Assembly (NCBI GenBank): GCA_014526335.1
Contig: JACTAT010000061.1
Span: 2,971,553-3,035,552 of the forward strand
Direction of reading: 5' to 3'
DNA from: Chrysaora quinquecirrha
Lineage: Eukaryota; Cnidaria; Scyphozoa; Semaeostomeae; Pelagiidae
DNA length: 64,000 nucleotides
The position numbers and the translations under genes are program-made. The notes beneath the pieces were generated by a model that did no database searches, was not told the DNA's origin, and saw only the letters and a program-made list of their open reading frames with translations. This document shows, piece after piece, positions 32,301 to 43,101 of this stretch (position 1 is its first letter; every line of letters starts with the position of its first letter).

Positions 32301-33856
32301 GGATGAATGGCTCTTGCTAAGACATTTTCCAATCAAGGATATATGAAGTTAAACAATATATAACTGTATTTCTATCTAATTAAATAGTTTTGAATTTATA
32401 TATGGATTTTTTTGGACAAAAAAGAGCTATGAAATGGCACATAAAACTTAATAGTACAATCCTTTGATTTTAAAGACTTTGATATTTCGAAATAAGCCTG
32501 AAGGATGTTCTTATTTTCCTGTAGTTCAAAGCAACGTGGATCGAGTTTTTTCGAGAATAAATCTTAACCTAATTAAGAAAGGTTTTACAGAATAAAGACT
32601 ATACTGACCTTTTATACCCTTTGGCAGTGGAAAAAGTACGATATTACAATAGACAGCATAAGCTTATAATCAAACAAGCAGAGGACTTTAAAACGAATAT
32701 ACTGTGACTTGTAGAACTAGAACTTTGTTAATTAATTCTTTTTCTGTAGTCTGAATAACGGTCCCTTTGGCTCAGATGACGATAAATGATTGCAAACGTT
32801 ACCCAACTATCGTTTTTTCAACGAAATAAGATATTTTATGATTTTGAGATGAATGACAGACTGGTTTATGGTTTTAATCATGGATAGAATATGGTTAATT
32901 TGGTTACAGCTATGGTTTCCCAAAGTGCTTTCACGCTGGTCTATTTGTTACTTTTAAATGACCTTCACCAATATTATAATTAAAATTTATATTGAAATTA
33001 AAACTGTAAGCAATGGCTTTAATGAAATATAAGAAATGCAGCTACTTCCACGCAGCAAAAATGTGTAGTCGACATGATCATTGCAATTTACACAAATCCA
33101 GTGATTATGTTGATAATTTAGTGAGTGATTCGCCATTCAAGAAAAAATAAAATATAAAATCACGGAAAACGAGCTCTTAGGATTCTAAATACTCATATAT
33201 ATCGTCTATCTCTTTCTTATGTAGTACATATCTCTTCTTAACTTGATTTTTAATGATTTTTCGATGATTACCCCCAAGCCAAAGAGACCAACCACTTTCC
33301 CTCATTTTCTGTCTCTCGAAAAATTTATGAAGCATTTTAACCTTTCGTTTTTGAAGTTGGAAGCTGGAAGGCTTACGTGGAAATATTCAAAATGGATGCT
33401 AAAGTTCTGATTTTAAGGTGCAAATCATGGACATTTGAAGAAACCAACACAGAGCTGAAAGTATCTCTCTTTATTCCGAATGCTGACCCTAACCCTATCT
33501 CACACCAAAAATAATCCCTACACTGACCCTACCTCACACCAATAAAAATCTGTACATTGGCACTAACGCTAATTCTACCGCAAACCCTGGCGTTAGCAGT
33601 AAGCAAAGCTTTAATTCATTACGTTGGAAGATGCCAACTCGCTCGATATCAAATTGATCAACTTCAGAACTGAAAGGGTTTGAAATTCAAACGACTATAG
33701 AAAGTAACAGAGGGTATATGAATACAAAAAACTGCCCTTACCTGAATTAATGAACGACAGCAGTTGTGTTAATCTCTTCTGCAATTGTATAAAATCAAGC
33801 AGCACAAGTAGAAATGTAATTCCAATTGCGAGGCCAAAACTTTTAGCCAATGACAT
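20321..33856 (-). CDS. Formin (FH1-FH2, no FH3) with putative N-terminal membrane segment
   Basis: Actin-nucleating formin. Minus-strand exons: 33856-33742, 30541-30476, 29619-29210, 28767-28671, 28475-28434, 27607-27480, 27130-27044, 26921-26835, 26722-26654, 26547-26476, 25895-25766, 22273-22221, 22084-22034, 21937-20321. They sum to 1,008 codons with every phase matching. N-terminus MSLAKSFGLAIGITFLLVLL is a strongly hydrophobic helix. Then a short FH1 with KPPPPPIPPPLP; FH2 begins CKKISWKELKIDMRNTIW and includes LTGKKKLNISIALAHH, IPQFRKRIRAMVF and LAQYFGIDPLKTKPTELFGI. The usual GN..N motif reads AGKAMNN. The tail of about 450 residues has Ser/Arg-rich repeats (RRSSRNSSFRGSRNSSTRSS) and four copies of a 20-residue motif. 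No GTPase-binding/FH3 region was found; a FHDC1-like or divergent class is possible. The first two exons rest on splice phase alone. Confidence 0.88.
21190..21460 (-). repeat. 60-bp tandem repeats inside the formin C-tail exon
   Basis: About four units encode variants of LMQDTNGNAxGPASxSxGRT. Units differ by several substitutions but keep frame, typical of a disordered linker growing by unequal exchange. Confidence 0.75.
22639..22684. repeat. Perfect 21-bp hairpin with TTTT loop
   Basis: ACCAATCAAATCGCCTGCCA plus A is followed by TTTT and its exact reverse complement. Each arm contains a CCAAT/ATTGG box. It is 58 bases inside the left terminal repeat of the 2.78-kb element. Confidence 0.85.
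23114..23440. repeat. Tandem duplication of about 170 bp in the 2.78-kb element
   Basis: Two units share GAGAACAACTG(G/A)ATAGATTTT, GACACAAAAAATCCCATTGT and TGCATGCAATGCAGTACATG. Shorter copies of ACAACTGAATAG precede them from about 22930. Confidence 0.75.
25296..25635. mobile_element. MITE family A, copy 3
   Basis: The right end TCAAATGTTTGACAAACAAT followed by GTTTGATCGTTTGGCGAAGG is the best-preserved family A terminus. The left side is a scrambled set of AATGTTTGAT words that abuts the right TIR of the 2.78-kb element. It is in a formin intron. Confidence 0.6.
26040..26450. repeat. AATCAAGATC/GATCAATC degenerate minisatellite in a formin intron
   Basis: About 400 bases of ATCAAGATCAATC(C/A)AGATC-type words with a 10-20 base period, mixed with CGATAAAGATCAAT variants, between formin exons 25895 and 26476. 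Confidence 0.9.
27208..27262. mobile_element. MITE family A, solo terminus
   Basis: GACCCTTGTCAAACAATCAA followed by ATACTGTTTGGCAAACACTT matches the left end of family A copies; no matching right end nearby. Confidence 0.45.
27830..28060. mobile_element. Diverged SINE-like sequence
   Basis: TATTCTAGAAGAATAACCTA and GTCACTCATATACA resemble the inverted family 1 tail at 18490. The remainder is too diverged to place with confidence. It lies in a formin intron. Confidence 0.3.
28883..29012. mobile_element. Short TIR element in a formin intron
   Basis: ACTACTGATTTTATAAGCGT followed by TCAAA at the left is inverted at the right as TTTGAACGCTCATAAAATCA followed by ATAGT. About 130 bp, no coding capacity. 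Confidence 0.55.
31255..31395. mobile_element. SINE-like repeat, family 2, copy in a formin intron
   Basis: Contains TGTAGCGTCACAGGGCCGTG, CTACTTCTGAGATCCTAGCG and ACTGGCG, matching copies at 11590 and 48255. Confidence 0.5.
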
Positions 33857-35885
33857 GTCTTGCCTGCAAAAACCAAATAAAAAGCAATAAAAAAGTTGAA
33901 GAAAATGGAACTTTATTTCTAAGTTCTAATGATTAAGCAAATCACAAGCGTTCGAGGATTGTTCGAAAAAAGAATCAAATTTGCACGTGACTGTTAGAAT
34001 TCGAAAAAACGAATGCATACGAACGCAACATTAGTTTTCGGTAATTCGGCATTAAAAACGCATTCTTTCTTGCAATGTTTTAAAAACAAAGTGCCTCGAA
34101 AGCTGGAGTGGACAAATTTGACATCAATATTCAACTCCGTTTCTTTAGGCCATTTTTAGCTTATGACATCATATGAATTCACTAAAATCTAACGGTTCTC
34201 GTTGTTTGTAAGCTCAAGAGTGATGAAAAAGCTTTCTGCCTCTATGTATTTTGGTAACATGTTTTCTGAGATGTATCTGCTATTCTTATTGATTTTAAAT
34301 CAGCAATACTAGCTTATGAAAGAAAACTGAAAATTAAAGATAGATAATAATATCGCAAATAGCAATAAGATTAAAATAGCTTTAGGGACTTACCGTGTTA
34401 GAACTTATGTCCTTATATCCTTATGACAAATAACTCTGTAACTTAGTAAAAAAGGCTATAACCCTAAAGGAAAACTTGGGAGATGTCAACAAATTTGCAG
34501 TCCCTCTAAAGAAGTATTCCAAAGATCAAACTACACGTAGTGGTTCACTCAAAAACGAAATCTAAAACAGAGCATCATTTGTTTGACCAACAAGACTGTG
34601 CTCACAAATACAGCGAAGAATTGTTCCCGAAAATTGGCAGACCAAAGACTAAGGTCTGAAGCCAGGCTGATGTCGACCTTGTGCACATTCAGAATCAGTT
34701 GCCAATTACTGATCAGGAATCAGCGTAACTCGGCGAGCAGTCCATAATGTTGGGCATGTACTATCTACAATAAGTTGCCAACTGGTTCCCATAAATCGCA
34801 GTCGACACGAGTGCTCCCCCGAATGTGATCAGCCTATCAGTTCAAACGTCTTGTTGACATGTCGGAATAAGTTAACAGTTACAACTAGTTAGCGTTTGGT
34901 CTATCTTATTATAAGTTGACATACTCGGCAGCCACGATTAGCCTAGACTGGCTACACCAGCCCCCCCCCTCTTTGAAATTCCTGTTATTGTTGTTCAGGA
35001 CAGCTCAGGAAGACGTCTTAGCTACCTATCAGTTCTAAGGAGCATAACAGAGACTTGTGTAGCAAGTCTACGATTAGCCATGGTGTGGCTTACGGTTCAT
35101 TCAGGGGTTCTTTAATATGTCCATAACAAAACCAAAAAGCCAACTCTGGTCAAAAATATACTTTATCGTTAAGATAGAATTCATTGAACAATTCTTAATA
35201 AAATAACTTTTATGTTTTACTACTATAACCACTAAAGAGATAAAATTTTCATCTGAACTAACAATTATTTACGTAAAATAAATCTATCTATATAGTCCCT
35301 TCACTATAATATCCGTTTTTAAATAAAAATATTTTACAAACTTTTAATATTATATATGATAAAATTTTGATAAAATACTTTATCTATAAATTCAGTAACT
35401 AATTCTAAGATTTGAGTCTGTGACGTAATTCTAATGAAGCGTGTTATCTTTAAGAACAAAGACTATTCATTAAATTTATATTTATCCTAAAACCCAGTAC
35501 CTTAGAGGAATTAATATTTAAATGTTAATTAAAAATACAACACATATCTTTAACAGAGCAGTTTGAGATAGTATCTACCACAAAAATTTTCAAATCCCCG
35601 AAAAATGTTTTGGTCCTGAGCGATGTTGTAAAATTTTTATAATCTATCAATTTTTAGTAATCTTTATCAAGTTTTAATATCTCGAGGCAGGCTTAAAATT
35701 TTGCTATATCCTTAATTATTATTTATTTTACTTTCTCCGATTTCAAGTAGACAAAAGCTATTAGGTTTTAGAAGAAAGGTTTTAGTTATTTTCTAAAATA
35801 TAGATGTTATCGAAGTTTTAGAATTCTATCACCCAAGTCCAATTTGTGGAGCATTTAGAGCTGGAAAATGTGCCTTCTTAGGCTC
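33857..35885. other. Intergenic XYLT 3' end to formin 5' end
   Basis: Contains the formin 5' flank; an AG directly upstream of the start codon (TTTTTGCAG at 33864-33872 on the minus strand) suggests a further 5' UTR exon. From 35150 to 35880 the sequence is extremely AT-rich with no feature. I see no other gene. Confidence 0.5.
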
Positions 35886-36124
35886 TTGCCAAACGATTAA
35901 ACATTGCTGGTCAAACATTTGAGATTTGCTTTACAAGCAATGTTTGGTCATTAGACCATGTAGCAAAACATTGCTTGAAAAGCATAATCTGCTGGGCAAT
36001 GTTTCCGAAGAACTTCAGAAACAATTTCTGCTTGTCGTAAACAATTTTTACGACGTTACCAAACAGTCAAACAGTTTGACAAGTGATATTCAAATGTTGA
36101 CCAACAATGTTTGATTGTTTTACC
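35886..36124. mobile_element. MITE family A, copy 4 (most complete)
   Basis: Left GCCAAACGATTAAACATTGC then TGGTCAAACATTTGA; right TCAAATGTTGACCAACAATG then TTTGATTGTTTTACC. The two ends form an imperfect inverted repeat of about 35 bp around a 170-bp core. The 62-codon frame inside has no resemblance to a protein family. Confidence 0.75.
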
Positions 36125-36235
36125 TTGATTGAAAATTAAAATAATATTCTTTATATCAAATATACAGCTACTTAATCAAATTATGCTGTTTATAAATATA
36201 TAGATATTATAATTATGATTATTTAAATATTATTT

Positions 36236-39200
36236 TCACCTCCTACCATCGCTATTAATTAAACTATCGATATTAGATTTAGGATCAGGAGATAAGGAAC
36301 TCCATTTTGTATTCTGACAGTTCTTAATTCGAACGCACTCGTGTTTCAATTGTTCAACTGAGCACGTGTCTTTAATCGTCCAATGACGTGCAACTAATAA
36401 GTCAACCCATTGTTCTAAAGCACTTCCGGTGCTGAAAGAGTTTTTAGAGAACTCGTCCACTTTATGGTTTGTGTCATTAGCGTCTCTATCGAAATCTATT
36501 ATATAATCCGAGGAATACAGACCAGCAGCCGGACCGTTATTGAATGAAATAGAATCTTGTAATGAAATGGTTTTACCTTTTGAATATGCTAATGGTATAA
36601 CGAGGAATGAAGTTTCACCAAGTACAACGTTATCATTATGAACTAATCTGACCTTCCATGTCCCAGGACGAAGTGGTTTTTTAAATGTCGGTTTGTGATA
36701 TGATATCACCCAATTGTCTTCAACTTTCATTTGATAAATACCTGAAAATAAAACAGATAATTTAATATTTTATAAGTTGTCGGGAGAACCAGTGGAACTG
36801 AATGATGGAACAACACAAAGATTAAAGATTTATAATGCAACTTACCAGCAATTACATTCAACGGATCAATCCAAATAATTCGAACATAGAACACTTTACC
36901 ATGTGACCATCGATGGACTAAAGTCGGCATGTCTAATGGTCCAATCATTCCAGCAAAATTTCTGAAAATTCGTTCTTTTTGATCCCAACTTGTACCAACC
37001 TTTAAAAAATTAAAAACTGGTGTAGGAACAAGCTGCATGGCCACATAAGCCACTAGGCTGGTCCTTTATACTAATCTTCCTGTAGGCACGGGCCACTTGG
37101 CTAGTCTCTATATACTAATCTTCTTTTATGCACAGCCTGCCTGGCTAGTCCTATATACTAATCTTCTTATATGCACAGCCTGCGTGGCTAGTCCTTTATA
37201 CTGGTCTTCTCAAATGCAGGGGCCACCTGGATAGTACTTTGCTCGTCTTCTCATATGCAAATGAGATTTGCAATCATTTTGCTCTCAGAACAGAGCCTTG
37301 TCAACAAGTTTTGCTCAAATGGCAGTCTGGGCATTGTTTGAAATGCTTAATCAACACATATGTTTTCAAAAGATAATAAAGATGAAGGAATAAAGATAAT
37401 AGAGGTTGAGATACTGACAAACAAGTAACTTGCTGGAAAAACGTCTTTTTGTTAGACAAGAAAAGTGTTTATCGAGTTTGTAGGTCTATAGTTATAGAGC
37501 AGACATACCTCAAGTCCTTTTAACCTTGCTGCTGGTTCTGATGAATTCTTATTCTTATTGAACAAAACAGTTTTATTGATTCTTTCAATCCAAGTTTCAA
37601 ATGTAGCTATTTCTCTTTTGCCATCATTTCCAACTATTTTCACATCATATTGCACAAGAACGCCCTGTAATTTATCTCTGTGCATGTAATAATGAGCTTC
37701 TTTCGTCTTCCATATTTCAGATACCAGACAACCAGTATCTGCTGAGAATCTCCTGGTCACTTGTCTTGCAAATGATTGGAAGAATGTCAATTTGATGTCA
37801 TAACGTTCAATGTCATCATATTTCTCACTGTATATGCTCTCCCAATAACTGTGCAGTCCAGGAAGATCCTTGGGGTACTCCCCATATAACCAAGTGTTCA
37901 GCATTGTTATAATTTCTTGATTAACAATGGCTTCGAATTTTCTTGCGAATACATTGGTTGTTTGACTCTGCCAAGAGATAGAGACATGAGTCATACAACA
38001 ATAAGACATGGATACAACCTATGCCTGGAATGTGAAATTAGTCCTAGAAGTATTTCTTACTCAAACCATTGGGATTACACCAGAGTCTGTCCAAGACTTA
38101 ACTTAACAAGATACCTAGTCATCTTTAAAAGGGTGGGCTTATGTGACCTGCAGAACATTAGTGATGACGTCATCCACTGACCATGAACATGGCAAGCATA
38201 AAAATAAATCAAGCAGGAACATTACAGCTGTAATGTATATATTTTTATATAAAAATTACAGCCTTAGTCTTCTATTGTTTCTTAATCACGGTGTTCCTGC
38301 TTGGTTTTTTATTTATCTATCTCTTCGCCGCAAGAATGGCAATTCTTAACGCTGCAGTCAGTTAAGTGGTCTTTTCTTTTTACAATTTATGGCAAGCATA
38401 GCTTCCAATGAAAAGAGTATTAACATGAAGCAGTTGAAACGCTCATTGGTAGCTATGTAACAACAGTCAAACAGTGCTTTGTTTACAGCAGATAAAACAT
38501 ATTTAGATTAAGTATCAGTTTACCTTTAATCTTGGGAAATCTTCAGGTTTGAAATCATTAGGTGAACAACCACACCAATCAACAATATGTTTATGTTGAC
38601 ATCGACAACCAAGTTTTCTTTTCCAATTCGTCAGACGTAAATTGCTTTTGACGAATGAGCTGCAATGAGGACTGTTTCGTAACACAGTGTGAAAGAATGA
38701 CTGAAAATCAAAGAAAAATAATTCAAAATAAAACATAGATAACTCTTATTATATGATACCCTTGTTTTTGACAAATATGAATTTTCTGTGATTATATATC
38801 GTTCCTTTTTTGGAACCAACTTATAGAATGATCGAGAAATCATGGAATTTCAATCTAATCACTGTGGATGTTTATTGCGTTATTTATATGTGAAAGCTTC
38901 ATTCTTCTGCAGCACTCATACATATTTCTTGGGTAACTTTTTATCTGCAGGCCCAATAGAATAGCAGTGGAACATGTTTCAGCAAGGACAATGCACTATT
39001 CAAATCATAATTGGTACCAATGTAATTGCATCGCATTCTCAGAGATTGTCTTTCTCTTGATTTGTAAAGGAGTGTTTTAGTAGATAGACATCTAAATGAC
39101 CATCTTGGTGGCATATTCAAATCTACAAAGCTTAGGTAAGACCTATTTAATGGCGATTTGTTGGTGTAATAGGGTCATGATAAGACAGTTTAGCCACTTC

Positions 39201-42200
39201 TTAGCACTCAGTTGACTAGATAGAGCTCGCGAGAAATCCATTAGCTAGGAGGCTCCTACTTCAGCTGAGATTCAAAAGCGAGTTTACCTTATGATCATCT
39301 GATGAAGAAGTGTTTAGATTGGTGCAGATAGAAACTATTCGATTAATAGAAATAATCAAGGCTGACCTCTCTCAACAGGGATCCCCCACTCTTAAAAATT
39401 TCATCTCTAGTCGCACTCTAGAATTTTGTAAGTCCTTGATTCTCTTAAAATGATGATTCATTAATCATAATGACTTATATATTGCAACTATACTCAGACT
39501 TGACGTACAAGGCTCAATTCTTTAGTTATTTACTAGCCGATTGATGATATAGAATCACTGCATTTTAGTCTTGTGCTGTCATTCTCTTTTCTGTATTCTA
39601 AATACATCGCATTTCATATCAATTCTGATAGTATGTTTTATTTGAGGCACTAAATAGAGTTATCCAATATTGATTGACCATTTTCCAATGGTTGTTATAT
39701 CAGATATGAAATTCTATTAATGCATTCTTTTACTTCATACAATGATCAGATAACTCTAACATTCAACACGAGCGAATCATATATCTAGCACTATTTAGAC
39801 AGGAAGCTTGTTGTGAGGTCATAACTTAAAGACTAAAGTCAGTGTAATATTGTAAGAATAATAGAGTGTATTAATTACTAATAGAACACACATTACCTTT
39901 ATAAGGTCCTTATGCTACAGGTTTGAAATTATCTTGATGTGTTGTAATTTTGATCCAAATGTCTTGAATTTCCTGTAAGAAATGATTGCAATCTAGTTTA
40001 ATCCATAAAGGTTGAATATTGCAAACTCAAAATTATGAACCACATACAATCCATCAAGTATTCTTGGATGTTACTCAAACATTTGCTTAACCAGCGATGT
40101 GTATCATTATAAGGATGTTCTTCATACCATGTTGATTTTTAAATCTTTCTTATATCGTTTTATAGACTGAGTCACATGTTTCTTAGATAATACTATAATG
40201 ATATAAATTTTACAGAATAATGATAAATAAAATATCAATGTATTAAGATCTGCTTATATCACCAATATATGCACTCTTTAGTATGTCGTATTTAGGTATG
40301 CAATATCTAGAATTAATGAAGATGGCTTTGATTAATGACATAAATTGAGATATGCTGGTTGCCTATTGGAAGTATGGGCATAACTTCATGTGTTTACCAT
40401 TTTTGCAGTTATCAATTTTCTAATGAAGATTGCTACTCTGTGGTTCTTTTGCTTTTCTACTCTTATGCTTTGCTTAAACACTGGAGTCTGACTCTGCCAT
40501 TACTCTGCCATTGATAAAAAACTAGGAAATAATAATGATTAAAATCTTAATTAAATTTCCTTGTTAGAAATTGTTATATACTAGTACAATAGAATTTTAA
40601 GCATGTCTAGATATAATTGATTTGAAAGCTAAGTAAAGGATTTATGCACAAAAGCAGATTCAGAACTATTATGTTATCAAGTATATTCAATTGAGTTTTT
40701 GTTTTTACCAGATAGCAATTTTTCAATATTATATGACTTGGAAAGCATTGCATTCTAATACAAATTATGTTTCAATTATCTGTTATAATTAGTTGAATCA
40801 GTCTTCAATGGCTGCTATATCTTTTAAGCATTTTGGCAATCTTATTGCACAATTTTCATAAACATCAATTTTATAGCAGGTAAATAACATGAAATCATAC
40901 ACATACAGATTGAACACAGATCAACCAACAGCGATGCAGGAAGTTTTACAATCAATTGATATTTGCACGATTTTGCATTTATTATTTGTGGTTAAACAAT
41001 TGTTGATAGTGGGATCAATGATAAATCTGAAAAAGGGTTGAGGAAGACAACATAAAGGCTACTTACAGATTAAATAATTCAACTGTGAGTACACAAAGAT
41101 GACTGAGCTAACTTTTTATGAATGTAGTTATTCAATTAATTAAAGTATACGATATGATATATTTTGTTTAACAAAAATTCAACTTCTTATTGACACTAGA
41201 TATCATGATAAAATGTCCTTCTCATTGTGTTTCTGTATTAAAGTGATGTTTACATAAATTATAGAAGCATTTAAGCTATATCATTATCTTATACCAAATT
41301 TTGCAGACCCTGGTCTCATATTTAGGCACCATGTCTAAAAATATTAGTCTTATTCATTCATCTTTGTGAAGAAATCAAAGAATGAATTCTACGAATCATC
41401 AGATGTTGGGCCTCTAACTGAATAGTCATCATGAAAGAGTTCTAGAATAATGGTCCCATTACTTCATAATCTGATTCGGATTCATGGAAAACATTTCAAT
41501 ACAAAGACATTTTCAGAGTCTTGAAATTACTAATGAAAATTGCATTTCATTGCCTACCATGAATTTGCAATTTGTACTTCTATAGAAGCATTGCAGATTC
41601 AACAAAACATTGAAAAATATAGATTTTGTTAATGTCTTTGTGAACATCCATTGTGGCAGTATTATTAGATAAGGAAAAGGTTTTATAGGTACATAATGAT
41701 TATAGATAAGTTGACGAGATTATAGGACATGTCTTGATATGATTTTATACAAGTTTCTATTAGAATTTCAAATAAAGGCTCCTTTTCTTTGAGATCACAT
41801 GGTTAATAAGCACTTAAGAATATAAGAAAAACTTAATATCTTGAATGATAATCTTACAACCATCATTTAACAAGTTAACAAGCATACTTACAGAATCAAC
41901 GTGGAAGTAAAAATAATGCTGTGAATGGTAAATTGCTTTGAAAAGCCTTTTAGTTGTCTTGAAGCTCTACCATGTACACTCAGAATATACACAATCCTAA
42001 TAGGTGGGCCATATTCATGACCATAGCCAATTGAGTGTGCTGGTCTGCCATGGGAACGGTCAACTGGGCATAACCGTGTAATGTTGTTGAAATAGAGTTT
42101 ATCATTTTCTAATAGACAAGCAGTTTTTGCTATCTCAGATTTGCATTTTGCTGTTTTCGCTCTCTTCATTGCAGAAATGGCATCTTTGTGCTTCACAACA

Positions 42201-42772
42201 CATGGAAGTTCTGGCTCTGCCTCTTCTATGACTTCTGGCTTTGATATCTAGGAAATAAAAGTTAAAGTTTTAAATTTATTGATTTGTTTATGACTAATTA
42301 CGAAAGAATTTCTATAAGCGCATGGTCAGATGTAATTATTTATAACAAAGTCAAAGAGCAATTTTTGCAACAACTTTCGAACTTTTTGGTTCACCAACAG
42401 GTAGATAAGTTCCATTTTGTCCTACTTTACCCCGGAGAGAGCAATATATAGTTTACAATATTATTTAAATGTGAAAAGCAGACAAATCGTTAAAATTTTT
42501 CAAATTACCTGAAATTTTTCACGTTTCTCTGAATCGTAAACATCCACCAGTCTGTCACTATTGAAAACGTGAGGGCCTAACTGATCTTTTAACCGCTCCG
42601 GCGCCGAAACACTTTTCCTTATCTTCATAAAACCATCATTTGTATGCAGTGATGAAAAATGAAACATAACTAACACTTGAACAGCAGCTATCAGCCCAGC
42701 GATGCCGAGGACAAGTTTTACAATTCCAATTCGGGGAACCATTTTCAAAATCTTGATTTTTGCTTTGTTCAT
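36236..42772 (-). CDS. XYLT: Protein (peptide-O) xylosyltransferase, catalytic middle exons not found, one frameshift
   Basis: Golgi type II enzyme that starts glycosaminoglycan chains by adding xylose to serine of core proteins. Minus-strand exons: 42772-42509 (short tail then signal-anchor [18 protein letters not shown]), 42247-41892 (stem and start of the domain: [20 protein letters not shown]), 38700-38524 ([20 protein letters not shown]), 37967-37509 (XylT C domain: [15 protein letters not shown]), 36999-36846 ([16 protein letters not shown]) and 36741-36236 ([12 protein letters not shown] ... [11 protein letters not shown]). Introns are phase-consistent. Between HYFYFHVDS (41892) and SFFHTVL (38700) about 170 residues of the glycosyltransferase core, including its metal-binding and acceptor motifs, are missing. 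I see no candidate in the 3.2-kb intron, although both borders are phase 0. Near 41948 one A of an A-run is missing ([11 protein letters not shown]). It is either an inactive copy or an assembly gap. Confidence 0.88.
37055..37250. repeat. 46-bp minisatellite in an XYLT intron
   Basis: About four to five units of the type CTTGGCTAGTCCT(T/A)TATACTAATCTTCT(T/C)xTATGCA(C/G)xGCC are arrayed directly upstream (plus sense) of the 36846-36999 exon. Confidence 0.8.
38741..41880. other. XYLT intron without recognised exons
   Basis: A 3.1-kb AT-rich intron where the catalytic exons of XYLT should be. I checked the minus strand by eye for WGGASLL-, TDYP- and DWF-like codons and found none. A stop-free 76-codon minus-strand frame lies at about 38955-39185 (containing [15 protein letters not shown]) and a shorter one at about 40015-40145 (containing [15 protein letters not shown]). 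Neither has a recognised family. Confidence 0.4.
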
Positions 42773-43003
42773 TTATTTGCGCCTTTCGAGACTTCATGTC
42801 AAGGGACTGGGTCTTGTACTGGTACCTGACTGAAACTGACCAATCAGGATGCAGTACGAAGAGCAAAGGCATCTTGCACTTAATAACTTTCGCGATTTCG
42901 TGACGTACACATAAGGATGATTACTTTTAATTTAGCTACAATTTAATTACAGGGTGATTAACTGATATGTATACTGATCTTAAGCAAAAATACAGCCTAG
43001 CTC

Positions 43004-43009
43004 TTTATT
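43004..43009 (-). terminator. Probable polyadenylation signal of UBE2S
   Basis: TTTATT on the plus strand gives AATAAA on the minus strand, 93 bases past the UBE2S stop. The 328-base gap to XYLT (42773-43101) holds nothing else I recognise. Confidence 0.5.
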
Positions 43010-43101
43010 GCCTAGATTGATGATGTTTAATGCAAAATTTTATACAAATGTCACATGACAGATGATTGCAGCTGTAGTTAAGTATGAAACTTACGCTAAA
43101 T

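Noticed and set aside
33470..33600. Telomere-like CCCTAACCCTA words
   Set aside because: Only a few imperfect units mixed with other sequence; not a telomeric array.
38955..39185. Remnant of XYLT catalytic exon (SFVDLNMPP against the FVEY region)
   Set aside because: Match is too short and gapped; a similar fit could arise by chance.
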